Assembly (NCBI GenBank): GCA_911728455.2
Contig: OU452239.1
Span: forward strand, 1,868,300-1,932,299
Origin: Marthasterias glacialis
Taxonomy: Eukaryota > Echinodermata > Asteroidea > Forcipulatida > Asteriidae
Direction of reading: 5' to 3'
Length of the DNA stretch: 64,000 bases
The notes beneath the pieces were generated by a model. The model was given only the letters and a program-made list of their open reading frames with translations. It ran no database searches and was not told where the DNA came from. The position numbers were made by a program, and so were the translations under genes. Below are positions 51,001 to 61,413 of this stretch, piece by piece; within the stretch, counting starts at the first letter, position 1, and each line of letters opens with the position of its first letter.

Positions 51001-51738
51001 GGCTAAGCCAATGTGAAAAGATGGTCCAAGATTAGGGACACTACCATTAGTTTTTAGACTGCAGCAGGCTGGTCACAATGAACATGAAGGATGGGGTTTT
51101 TGCCATAATTTTGATGGACAGGTTTGTGTCATAGAACTGAATTCATGAAGACTCACATTTTGACAATATTTATGGTCCATCACGTCTGTGATGTCCACAT
51201 TATGCCAAGCTTATTCTCTCCCTTTCTATATTTGAACACGACCTGACAACACAGATCAGTCCTGGACCCAACTGGCATTCGTCCAAATAATTTTTTACAA
51301 CATAGGGCCTACTTGCGATATAATGAAGAAACGTTCTCCATTGCAAGTAAGTTCGTCCAGTTCGTCGTACACAGAATACACTGTCCGTTTATATCTGTTT
51401 TTTATTTACACGTGAATTTGTGCTGGATTGATATGAAGTCTGGATCCTCATGCCTCGTAATTGTAATAATTCATACATAAACAGAGCACCAGTCTACTTA
51501 CAACATTGCGCAACAATGTCACGTAAACTTGACAGTTGCAACGGTTGGAAAAGCGTATTAGCTGACCTTTGACCGTGTTTTGTTTTTTCACAATTATTTG
51601 TTAATTACGTGATATTTTGATGATTTTTTTTAAGAACAACCATTTAAAAATTGTTGTCTGTCATTCCACGTCACTAAATTAGGTAAACAGTAAGCCGGTG
51701 TGTCCCTTTAATCATGACGACCCTTTCCAAAAAAGTCT

Positions 51739-51826
51739 GATTAGTAACCCTAAACCATAGAAATAGAACCCGGAGAACGCTGCAGCGTTCTCCGGGTTCT
51801 ATTTCTATGGTTTAGGGTTACTAATC
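51739..51826. repeat. 88-bp perfect palindrome
   Basis: Every base from 51,739 to 51,826 pairs with its mirror, centred on ctg|cag with no spacer. One arm reads ccctaaaccatagaaatag then aacccggagaacgc. Confidence 0.95.
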
Positions 51827-52050
51827 GTCCTCTGTGGTCCTCCGTGGACGCGGCGTGTGAAACGCGTATGGCAAAATGGCGTGTTTTCATTGGTCAATGT
51901 TTATGACGTCTACCTGCTGTATGGCAAAAATGTTGCCATACACGCGTAAAAAAATGGCATACGCGCGTCCATAAAAGTGGTCTCACAACGGAAGCACACG
52001 GATACTGACGCACTCTGGGTTCTCTGGGTTCTAGTTCTATGCCCTAAACT
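51740..52050. mobile_element. Putative MITE with one end duplicated as the palindrome
   Basis: The segment 52,017-52,040 (gggttctctgggttctagtt then ctat) is a diverged copy of the palindrome arm, giving ~24-bp inverted ends across a body of about 300 bp that has further inverted repeats (cgcgtatggca, tgccatacacgcg). Confidence 0.55.
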
Positions 52051-52294
52051 AAAGTTCATCTGCGATTTTTTTTTACAGAAGCTGATTTCAACTGATTTTG
52101 GTAGGTATTGGTGTCAAGATATGCCAAAAAAGTAAGGTGACATAGGGGATGGAGAAGTTGCATTTTGGGGGTCAAATGTCATTGACCTTTACAAAAAAAA
52201 ATGTAAAAAAAATGTATTTTGGCAACTAAATGTCGCACATAGTTGATCTTGGTGTCAAAATACTCAGAATTATAACAGAAGCAAAGAAAAAAAA

Positions 52295-53177
52295 TGACAC
52301 AGATTTAGGGTGTGCTGAATCTCGAGCAAGGTATTGGAAAGTATCTGGTTTTTTTGTTGCTACTCGAGTGTCCAGTTTCCCTTCTTTTTGAAAACGTTCT
52401 CCTTTGTAAATCACGAGGTCTAAGAAGGTGATAAATTGTTGTTCAGAGATCTCCGAGGTGAATTTCAATGTTGGATGTAAGTTGTTTAGCGTCCTAATAA
52501 AATCCTCCGCCCTGTTTCGGTTATTGTAGACGATTAGTACATCGTCTCTATATATCATGTAGCACACTATTTCAGGGTTGGTTGGGAGAATTATTTCTTT
52601 TTCGTATTGAACAGAGTGATGTCACAAATTTCAGGACTGCATTCGCTACCCATCCCACGCCTATTGTTTGTCTATAGATTTTTTTATTAAATTCAAAGAC
52701 GTTTGCGCCCATAATAAGTTCTAAGAGACAACGTGTGTGTTTTCTTGTTGGTTTGGGTATAGCGTATAGCCCAGAGTGTGCCCCTTCCAAAGCATCACAA
52801 ACTGAGTTTATTGCTTCCTTTTGTGGGCAGTTTGTGTACATCGAACCAAAATCCAAGGTGATAAGGAGATAATCTTTGTCCAATGTCAAGTTGTCGAGTT
52901 TGTTGACAACCTGTGAGGAGTCTCGTGTGTATATGCTCTGTTGATTGACAATTGGAAGCAAGAACAAATTCATGTATTTTGAGACTTGTTGAGTTGGGGC
53001 CCCACAACCACTGATGATCGGCCTTCCGACAAACCGTGTCCCACCCGGAGGGTTTTTATGGATCTTCGGTAATATGTAGAGGCTGGGTGTTTTGCTCTGG
53101 TGGTTGTGACACTCTTTCTGAATACGCAATCCACTGATTCCTTTGCGTAGAAATGAGGGTACTGATGGAATATGCAA
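52295..53177 (-). pseudogene. Penelope-like reverse transcriptase remnant
   Basis: The minus strand encodes LYILPKIHKNPPG, then RFVGRPIISGCGAPTQQVSK, LLITLDFGSMYTNCP and IYRDDVLIVYNN (the YxDD catalytic motif, with R at x), then FITFLDLVIYKG and TFQYLARDSAHPKSV. The LPKIHK and RPI signatures are typical of Penelope-like elements. A frameshift near 52,610-52,640 separates the frames, and the sequence stops matching after SAHPKSV, before any GIY-YIG endonuclease. It is an inactive, truncated copy. Confidence 0.8.
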
Positions 53178-54059
53178 ACTTATTAGTATCGTTTATTTCA
53201 TTATTTCTGTATTCCTAATATTTGTTTAATTCTTGACATCTTTGTTTTGTTGTTTCTTCATTCCCGTATGTCAGTGTCTCTCTTCTGTTACTCTTATTTT
53301 GTTGATTTGTCTGTTTATTCTGGTGTATTTGTCACAGTGTGGAATTATTTTATTATTATCATTATTATCATTATTTACTTTGAAAAAAAAAATGATTTCT
53401 GTGTTTCGTCTCTGACTTTCGTGATTTTTTGTTAATTTGTTTTTTTTAAATGTTGTTATGTAATAATAATGACAATTAAAGGGTCACTGAAATACAAAGT
53501 ATTAATGCTTTTATGTTACACCTTATAATTTTTATAAAACGATTCACTTGTAAGAAATATTTTTTTGCATTCCTGTGTATTTTTGCATAATTTGTTTTCT
53601 TAAAAAAATAACAGTCTTCAGGAACGCCCACAAAAATAGGTCACTTGCTAACATGGCTTGATTCTCAACGTGACATCACGTGCATTACATAATGTTTCCT
53701 GAGCTATTCCACAAAACAATTGTTCTAGGATTGGGTCTGCCAAAGGAATGACAAATATGTGTTCTTCTATTAACAAAGTCATTCCTGGTTGTAAACAACG
53801 TTGGAAAAGTGAGCATTAATACCTAGCCTGGCAGAATTTCAAATAGGCAAAGGAATCACACAGTTTTGGAAAGCAATTTCTTTGGAGGATTTCAACTTCA
53901 AAACTTTAAATTTTTTGTGTTGAAAAGTGTGTGGTGATCGCAGTCGTCTGGCCTAACGTTCCGTCGTGCGCTGTACACATCCTGCACATTTATACGGTAC
54001 TTTTACAATTTTCAAGACTTGCTGGAACTGTCCTTACTGGCTTTATTCAGCCACTTGAA
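53178..54059. other. Intergenic, no gene seen
   Basis: T-rich on the plus strand with an (ATT)n run near 53,347-53,372. A 50-bp phrase around 53,855-53,945 (cacacagttttggaaagc) recurs near 56,455-56,530, so a dispersed repeat is present. Confidence 0.5.
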
Positions 54060-54247
54060 GGTCTCTGGTACAAACTCTAGAATATCTTTCACAGATTTCG
54101 AGCAAGAAAAGCCTTGATCGAAAAAAACTAAATGCATTAATCATCGTGTACCGTACCACCCTTTCCTATGGATGATGTCGTGTGTGTTTACATTTTATAC
54201 CCAGAAGTGGTCACGTGACGCGGGTCGCGCAATCGGTCTATTAAAAG
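54060..54247. mobile_element. MITE inserted in the LINE
   Basis: It matches the element at 45,410-45,672 (acagatttcgag, gaaaagccttgat, then cgcaatcggtctatt). It adjoins the LINE exactly where the reverse transcriptase reading ends. Its left end is truncated or diverged. Confidence 0.7.
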
Positions 54248-55420
54248 TGAGTTGCACATGTCAACTACAACTACAACAGATTGAATAATTTGCTCTGTAG
54301 CATTGGGCTTTAAATATTTCCTTATTTTACCATTACGGATGTGAAATGATGCAGCACGAACAATATTAGATAGGCCTATATGAAAATTTAGCAACATAAG
54401 TTAAAAATGGTACCAATTACGAGTTTGAGTAACGGGAGTTAGTTCGGACTCACCAATAGTAATATGAGGAACTGAACATTTGGAAAGTTGTTCGTGAACC
54501 TTGTATCATAATAAACTCTGGTATGTTATCATTAAGTTTAAGGAAGTTATCTTGCATTTAAGCACGAATTTCATTCACACATAATTCAATACGCTTGATG
54601 CTCTCATCAGCGAATTCCTGTGAAGGTTTAAAGGATAAATATAATTGGGTGTCATCAGCATACACATGATAGTTTAGTTTATGTTTCTCAATTATGTTAT
54701 GAACAGTGTAGGTGTAAACTGTAAACCATAGCGGTCCAAGAACTGAACCTTGAGGGACCGACAAATCATGAACAACAGGTTCGGATTTTCGATTACCAAT
54801 ACGAACATTATTGAGGTCTACTTTCCGAATATGACTGGCACCATTAAGGGCACTAACTTGTAAACCAATGATATCATGCAGTCTCTTGAGCAAAATAGTA
54901 TGATCCACAGTGTCAAAAGCAGCACTTAAATCAAGCAGAATCAGGGCAGTCACATAGCCATCATCCATAGCACATAAAAGTGCAGACTCAATGCTATGCC
55001 TGGACTTGTTTTCAGATTGACATTTTATCAGAAAGGTCATAATCTGTGATAGCAGTGTTCAATCTCGAGGCAACAATGCATGCGCTCAACGGTCTTACCG
55101 ATAAACTTTAAATAGGACACTGGTCTACAGTTGGACAAAATCTCCACATCCAAGCCAGGCTTTTTGATCAAAAGAAGAATATAAGCTGTTTAAAGACTAC
55201 CAGGGAATTTACCTTGCTAAAGGGACTTGTTAACAATCGCTGTAATAAGTGGTGCAAGAATATGATACACTTTGTGATAGGTGCTGGGTCAAGTTCGCAT
55301 GATTTTGAAGAAGAACTACTAATTTATTTTATGGTCTCAGACACAGTAGCAGGTTCAAACTCAGAAAAACAAGAAACACTCTTTGGTAAATGGTAACCAG
55401 AAGTTGTAGCAGAAAATATG
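54245..55420 (-). pseudogene. CR1/L2-like LINE reverse transcriptase, decayed
   Basis: Reading the minus strand from 55,420 down, successive frames show SKSCELDPAP, LIKKPGLDVEILSNCRPVS, ALILLDLSAAFDTVDH, PQGSVLGP, YHVYADDTQLYLSF (the YADD active site), DNFLKLND and AASFHIRNGKIRKYL. At least three stops or frameshifts break it. It ends abruptly at CNSLL where a MITE is inserted. Confidence 0.85.
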
Positions 55421-55921
55421 ACAGAAAATTCGTACGAATGTTAAGAATGACGTGATGCCTTTGTTTCTTTATTTCCCTTTTTTTTTTCTTTTGCTTTGTT
55501 GAGTTCTTGATGTGAACACAAACATTTCTTTAGTTGTGTATTTCATTCTTCATTTATTTGTTGATTGATAGTTCTTTGTCTCTTTGTATTTATTTGTTTG
55601 TAATTGCTGTCTTGATTTCTTGTTTTCTGTGTTTCTTATTTATGTTGTTTGTGAAGGGCTACAGTACCCCTCTTTCTTTATTTTTTCTTGATTTATAATG
55701 TATCTCTATCCTTTATGTCTTAATTTTTTGTTTCAGTATTTGTGTATTTCTTTGTGTTTTTTTTGTCTTGTTATTCTGTCTTTGTTTGTTGATTGGAAAT
55801 GACATATTGTTGGTTAATCTGAAGCGGAAATAAAATAGTATTGATTAATCTGAAGCGGAAATAAAATAGTATTGATTAATCTGAAGCCCACCGGGTATAA
55901 TGTTATTTCGGAACTTGTACG

Positions 55922-56050
55922 GCGATAGACCAGGGCCCAATTTCATGGCTCTGCTTACTGCTTCATTCTGCGCTTACGAAGACCTTTCGCCGCTTATGAC
56001 GGTTAGCAAGTAGAAGAAGAGGCGTAGGGGAGAAACTGTGTACAATATGC
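55922..56050. repeat. Partial copy of the cttacg-type foldback element
   Basis: It contains ccaatttcatggctctgctt and acctttcgccgcttatga, both repeated in the adjacent foldback element. A further partial copy is at 56,690-56,770. Confidence 0.6.
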
Positions 56051-56052
56051 AC

Positions 56053-56409
56053 CACACACACAACCAACTGGACCAAATTTCATGGCTCTGCTTACCGTAA
56101 GCGAAAAATCGGCGCTTACGTAAGCAGAAAATTCCGCGCTTGCTTAAGCATATTTCACGGGTCAGCAAGGAATTTTCACTTGTGCGCGTGCATAGTTCAC
56201 GTAACTAGCGCATAAATTCGGCGCTAACCTCATAAGCGGCGAAAGGTCTCCGTAAGTGCAGAATGAACTACGCACGCGCACAAGCAAAAATTCCTTGCTA
56301 ACCCGTAAAATACACTTAAGTAAGCGCGGAATTTGCTGCTTACGTAAGCGCCGATTTTCGCTTACGGTAAGCAGAGCCATGAAATTTGGACCATTTGGTT
56401 GTGTGTGAT
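56053..56409. mobile_element. Large foldback element, ~145-bp arms
   Basis: The left arm begins cacacacaaccaactgg followed by aaatttcatggctctgctta. The right arm is its reverse complement ending ccatgaaatttgga, then gttgtgtgtg. The arms are full of gcttacgtaagc and gcttaag palindromes. Relatives of this 'gctt(a)ag' family occur at 200-340, 3,120-3,310, 42,515-42,725 and 60,590-60,720. Confidence 0.9.
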
Positions 56410-56851
56410 GATTTATACCTAACTTTGCGGAATGTCAAATAGACAAAAAAAAATCACACAGTTTTGGAAAGCCTTTTTCTTTGGATGATTTCAGCTTCAA
56501 AACTGCTAAATTCTTGTGTTGAAAAGTGTGTGATCGTGGTCGTCTGGCCCAAACGTTCCGTCGTGCAACTATAGTACTACCCCCGTCGTGAACATATTCG
56601 TTCCTTATAGAATTTCCAACACTTCCCGAACTGTCCTTTTTTGGCTTTATTTATCAACCTCTCGTGAGTGTAGTCGTAAGCTGCACCTGGACCCAATTAC
56701 ATGGCTCTGCTTACCGCCGGATTCTGCGGTTGCGGTTAACATTCTTTGTTTACGAGGCTAGCTGTAATAAGCCCTGAATGCATACAGAAAAGTACGCATA
56801 CGCAGAAGCAAACATTATACACATATGGATATATGCATCCCGAGGGCCTTT

Positions 56852-56922
56852 GAGTGACCAGGAGAGGGTCCTATTTCCCGAGGCCGAAGGCTAAGGGAAA
56901 AAGGACCCTCTCCTGGTCACTC
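56852..56922. repeat. Inverted repeat with 20-bp perfect arms
   Basis: gagtgaccaggagagggtcc and ggaccctctcctggtcactc flank a 31-bp spacer. Part of a short non-coding element. Confidence 0.85.
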
Positions 56923-57256
56923 ACAGGAAAGAGGGGTACATAGACGTGCACTATTGCCCAAATAATGCCAGTCCATATGTGTTTTATAACACACCTCAGT
57001 CCAAAATGTCATGTGAAAAAAAAATTCAGGACGCAGTTTTACAACGGTAAACTGTTATGAACATTGTAAGCCTCTTGAGGGCGCTGTTTACCAGTCAATA
57101 GTTTGGGGTTTTTTTGAAACTATTTCCCGCTTTGCGAACTATTTCCCCCAAATGAAGCGTGTGCGGTGCGTGTGGTGCAGATTTCATGCAATAGGCTATA
57201 TTAGTTCACCCCACGTGACCGTGTTTCAGCCAATCAGGATAAAGAACCAGGGAGAG

Positions 57257-57290
57257 GTGTGTTATAATCCAGATTATAACACACCTCAGT
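57257..57290. repeat. 34-bp near-perfect palindrome
   Basis: gaggtgtgttataatc, two bases, then gattataacacacctc. The arm sequence ttataacacacctcagt also occurs at 56,984-57,000, so 56,980-57,300 may be one element. Confidence 0.8.
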
Positions 57291-57935
57291 GTTTTTTGAA
57301 TAACTTGTTTAATTAAATTTGAATACTTTTGAAACTCCATGTATTCCTCAAGCAGTCAATTCCCTTCAAAACAAGGTATCCCCCGTTAAAATAGGCCCAG
57401 GCACTCTGCCAAAACATGCCATCAGCTAGTCATGCCTCAGGGGAGTCCTATTTCAACCCCTGCGCTAAGCAATACGGCCTTGTTGTTTATTGCGCTGTGT
57501 CACAAGGCCAGATGTGTGGTCTGATAATGGTCTGCCGCAGCATCAATGAATGATGTCATACCCTTGGTTGATGTCTGGCCTGACATCTAGTGTATCCTTT
57601 TGAACCAATCCAAAGTCTGTATTGGGGCTGGGGATGGTGGGGGGGGGGGGGAAAGCGGGCTTTAGTGTTGTTCGTTTGATACTGAGAGTTCATCAGCCTT
57701 TAATGTCTGGGTGGGTAGACTTACGGTCTTTTCCTTCCTCAATGCTTGAGGCCTGGCGGTTATAGATAATATTTTCAAGGAATAAGTTGTGATCAAACAC
57801 CAGTCGACTGTATAGTTGTGGCATGGTTGTGGAGTGTGTTTGGGGTGAAGTTGGAGGCGGCAGGGGGGGGGGGTCAAAGGCGGGGCTTAGCGTCAGGATT
57901 GTTTTGATAAGGAGCTGTCAGCCACCTCTTGGAAT

Positions 57936-58312
57936 GGCCTGAAAATGAATATATAGTGTGGGAGAAACCTCTCGAAGATGGTTACATGTTCAGATAAATA
58001 TTTTGAAAACAGATCTGGAAAAGTTACACCGATGCCCTAGGGTACTGCAAATTGCAGTACGGCATACTGTGCATTGTTTATTGGAAATAAGGTCAGGTTA
58101 ACAATATTTCATGATTGGGTGTCTAGATGTACTACTACGGGCCTGATGATGATTTTATAGTGTGGGAAGACCCTCTAGAAGATAGTTATATGTTCAGATA
58201 AAAAAAAATCTGGAAACGTTACACGGACGCCCTAGGGTACTGTAAACAATAGTACGTCAGTCCATTCGTGTAATTTGAGCCCTCATGGAGACGCAGGGTT
58301 AAGCATATTTAT
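57936..58312. repeat. 206-bp tandem duplication
   Basis: Phrases tatagtgtggga, atgttcagataa, gttacac and gccctagggtactg recur at a spacing of about 206 bp. The two copies differ by about 15-20%. Confidence 0.75.
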
Positions 58313-58379
58313 TTTATAGATGTTGCTCAGAGGAGTGGTCTGAGATTGGAATAAATACCGTAACAAAAGGAACCATACC

Positions 58380-58797
58380 GCTAACGAGATCAAACGAGCT
58401 AAGAAGTCATATTATTCCGGACATTATTGAGCATAATAAGAATGATGGTAAAAACTAAAAAGTTAAATATATTAAATTAAATCTATTCTTCCAACAAAGG
58501 GCCGCTGTTGTGTTTAGGAAGTTGTAATAAATGGTAATGATATTAAAGAACCCAAAGAAGTTGCCAATGCTTTCAACAATTTTTTCAACAGAAATCGGAA
58601 ATAAATAAGCTGGCTCAAAATTTTACCAATGATGACAATGAGTTTAAAACTTCAAAATGTACACATGAAAGTCTAAATTTAAGTAAAATTGATTATGAAT
58701 ATGCTTTTAAACAGTTGTCTGCCCTTCAGTTGGGTAAGGCTACGGGTATTGATGGCATTAGTGCTAGATTATTGAGAGCTGGGGCCTATTAAGCACC
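58380..58797 (+). pseudogene. LINE fragment, N-terminal reverse transcriptase region
   Basis: Broken plus-strand frames read EIKRAKKSYYS, IIEHNKNDGKN, KEPKEVANAFNNFFN and ALQLGKATGIDGISARLLRA, the segment that precedes the catalytic core in CR1/Rex/L2-type LINEs. Frameshifts separate the blocks and the homology stops at 58,797. It is a dead fragment from a different insertion than the one at 54-55 kb. Confidence 0.8.
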
Positions 58798-60300
58798 CTC
58801 CATGCATCCGGATGCACCGTAGGGTCCCATACCAACTAATGCTAAAAGCTAAATATTCAAAAATACTCAAAAATACTTAAAAGTCTCTCAGCATCTAGAA
58901 AACATATCAAATGTCACGCACCACGAAATTAATTTATTTGCGTTAGGTTTGACGAACCGCAGTTTGTAAAATGTAAAACTTACTCCACTCGTAAACGCAC
59001 GCGTATCGCATTTTTGCGCAGGTTCTACATCCAGTCAGCAATAATAGAGATCAATTATAGTTTCTCAGTGACGTCGTAAGAAATGATGTGATCTATTTTA
59101 ACTCGTTTGATTAAAGCGACAAGTGCTAGTCTGGGTGCAATGCTTTCTCTTAATTAGCACTGCATCTGTTTTTTCTGAAAGCTGTTTCAAAAAGTGTAAA
59201 CTCTTTTCAATTTTAATTATTAATAAAGTTTGAAATAGAAGTTCACTAACATCTAATACAAGAATAAGAAAATGATTGTCGAAGGTATACAATATTGTTA
59301 CAAACATGTCAATCATATGGGTACTCTTACAACTCTCTGTTAGCCTTTTTTTTAATTGCTCACAACAAGGCCGAATTCAGTCTAAAACAATTTTTGATGG
59401 TGTTTCTGCATAAAAAGTTAATAGTTATGAGCTGTAAGGGTAATTGTCAAAAATAACATTTTGTTAATATTACAAAGATATGCTTGCCAAATAGGCCTAT
59501 ATAACATACATTTTGTTTCATATTCTTCATAAACCTCGCGTCATACATACGCTTCTATTAATAAGTTACCGTGTCAGCCCAAGCCATACGATGCTATGAT
59601 TCTGTGTAACGTATTAAAAAACATTAAGTATCTAATTACCACAGCACTACATAAAAGGTACAAATTTACTTGAATTTAGGTCCAATTGATTTGACAAAGT
59701 TTAAAGTTGATGAATAAATGAAAATCTATTCCATCCTTACCAGTACATATTTAAGTTAAAATTTCTTAATTTAAAAAACAACAACAAAATATCATAAATG
59801 GCGCAGACCTTTGTCAAAACAAATGGTCAGCCATTGTCTGAAGGTTGTCCTCTCTGTACAGCAAAGGCCAATCTTCATAATTTCCTAAACTTTCTCCCCA
59901 TCACCGATTGGAATTGTTACCTCATACGTCATTTCCTCAAAGCCTCTGATTGAGATCAATTCCTATAAGACAAACCAGAAAATTTGTTTTTGTTCATATC
60001 GGTAACATATATTAAAATTTTCCCTTTCCATCAAGGGATATAAACTTCAGGTCAGATGAATAAACTACGAGTGATTCTTGACAGAAAAAAGGGCAACGGG
60101 AAAAATACAGGGTTAGTGCCAATGTGTGTGTGTGTGTGGTGGGGGTGCATGTTTGACCATTTTACAGTAGGGACAATAGGTCCTCAGTGGTCAGTTTTTT
60201 GTTTTCATGGGTCCTCGGAAGCCACTTGTGTACAAAACCAATGGTACAACAGTACAGAAACAATAGAGTTAACAATAGATGTTCTCGCGGAAATAACAAT
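58798..60300. other. Intergenic, no gene seen
   Basis: Both strands were read. Only short frames occur, without domains or splice-flanked coding signal. Confidence 0.5.
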
Positions 60301-60304
60301 AGTG

Positions 60305-60475
60305 AATCACATATGACAGTTACGGGGTCCTCCTATTGTTGTTCTATAACTCCTTTTTTGAAGAATTCCTCTGTGGGTTAGCACTAGAACAAAGACAACT
60401 TTGTGGGTAGCATTGTTCTATTGTGTAAAGTGCCCCTTAAGTTGTTGAGTGTAAGGGCACACCCACACCCGCACA
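60305..60475 (-). repeat. Reverse copy of the 29.5-kb dispersed repeat
   Basis: It holds agttacggggtcctcctatt, gaagaattcctctgtggg and attgttctattgtgtaaagt, the complement of 29,495-29,665. Confidence 0.65.
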
Positions 60476-60589
60476 CAAACAATGGTTGACAGCTGATCCA
60501 AGACTAACAATAAGAAAAAAGAAGCAATAACAGATTTCGTTAGGAGAATCACACTCAGGACTAGACTAGAACTTCATAACCACATTTTA

Positions 60590-60800
60590 ATGGCTGTGCT
60601 TCAGGAATTCCCCGCTTGCGACCATCATTCTGAGCCAGCCCCACCCCCCCCCCCCCCCGAGAATGCCTAGTATTGAGCCAAAATTCAATTCTTTGCTAGC
60701 GGTAAGCACAGCCATGAAATTGACCGATTGCGCTCTCCAAGGCACGTGATATGTAGTAGGTTTAAACGTAAACAAACGAAAGGTCCTAACGAACAGTACG
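60590..60800. repeat. Degraded foldback element plus MITE start and poly-C
   Basis: aatggctgtgcttc and ggtaagcacagccat are inverted ends around a poly-C tract (60,642-60,657). From 60,722 the sequence gaccgattgcgct begins a copy of the MITE seen at 45,410. Confidence 0.5.
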
Positions 60801-60959
60801 GTACATTGACGTCGCAACATTGACGTCGGGCGACATTTAGGGCTCAGGTTACATTTAGGGGCAACACACAGTTGCCCTCGTTGCAACTTTCCACCCTGAA
60901 CTCCCAAAGCTTTCATGTATCCTCAACAAAAAATGATAAATACATGTATTATTCACTCC

Positions 60960-61019
60960 TCAAACAGGTTCAGCAATCCCCGAGCACCCGTGGTCGCCTT
61001 CCGTCGCCCAGGCGCAGTT
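60960..61019 (-). CDS. Possible terminal exon of the kinase gene
   Basis: The frame continues from exon e in phase 0 for 19 codons (NCAWATEG to IAEPV) and a TGA if the acceptor ctctag at 61,021 is used. The polypyrimidine tract is poor, so this is a weak candidate. The true tail may lie elsewhere between 49 and 61 kb. Confidence 0.18.
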   Translation of the reverse strand, partial: NCAWATEGDHGCSGIAEPV

Positions 61020-61313
61020 CTAGAGCTAGTATTTTTGGGGGCTAGACGCTTCGCATGTGACATGACGTCACCATCTATTAACTTTCGCTACTGATATGTC
61101 ACTTTGATTGACTATCATTTTCACGCTTATTTCTGGATCCCTTCCCATAATTCCTACCCCCTTTTCTATGAATGGATCTGTTTTTATGTCTATGCTTATT
61201 ATGCCTCTGTCGAAGGTCCGGTTTGGATCGAAAGCTAAGGCTATCACCTTTACTAGTTTTCTAGATTGAAAATAAAGTTAATTTTACACATTATCGTGCC
61301 TACTTTGCCTCAC

Positions 61314-61413
61314 CTTGCCGTGACGCCCAAGTTTACGAAGCTCATCGCCAATCTTCTTAAAATTAGGACGACTCTTGGGATCCTCTTTCCAACATTTCAA
61401 CATCATCTGATAC
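61314..61413 (-). CDS. Kinase exon e: C-lobe end
   Basis: 100 nt, phase 2 in, phase 0 out. [18 protein letters not shown] contains the conserved CW and the arginine of subdomain XI. The domain ends at IGDELRKLG. The exon closes with a donor (AAG|GTGAGG), so at least one more tail exon follows at lower coordinates. Confidence 0.9.

Noticed and set aside
52226..52294. Continuation of the Penelope-like protein
   Set aside because: After SAHPKSV the sequence turns into a T-rich tract unrelated to the expected endonuclease linker.
54188..54246. Protein end LLIDRLRDPR as LINE sequence
   Set aside because: These codons are the inserted MITE, not the reverse transcriptase.
60587..60916. 109-codon minus-strand open frame
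   Set aside because: It crosses a poly-C tract and two repeat elements.
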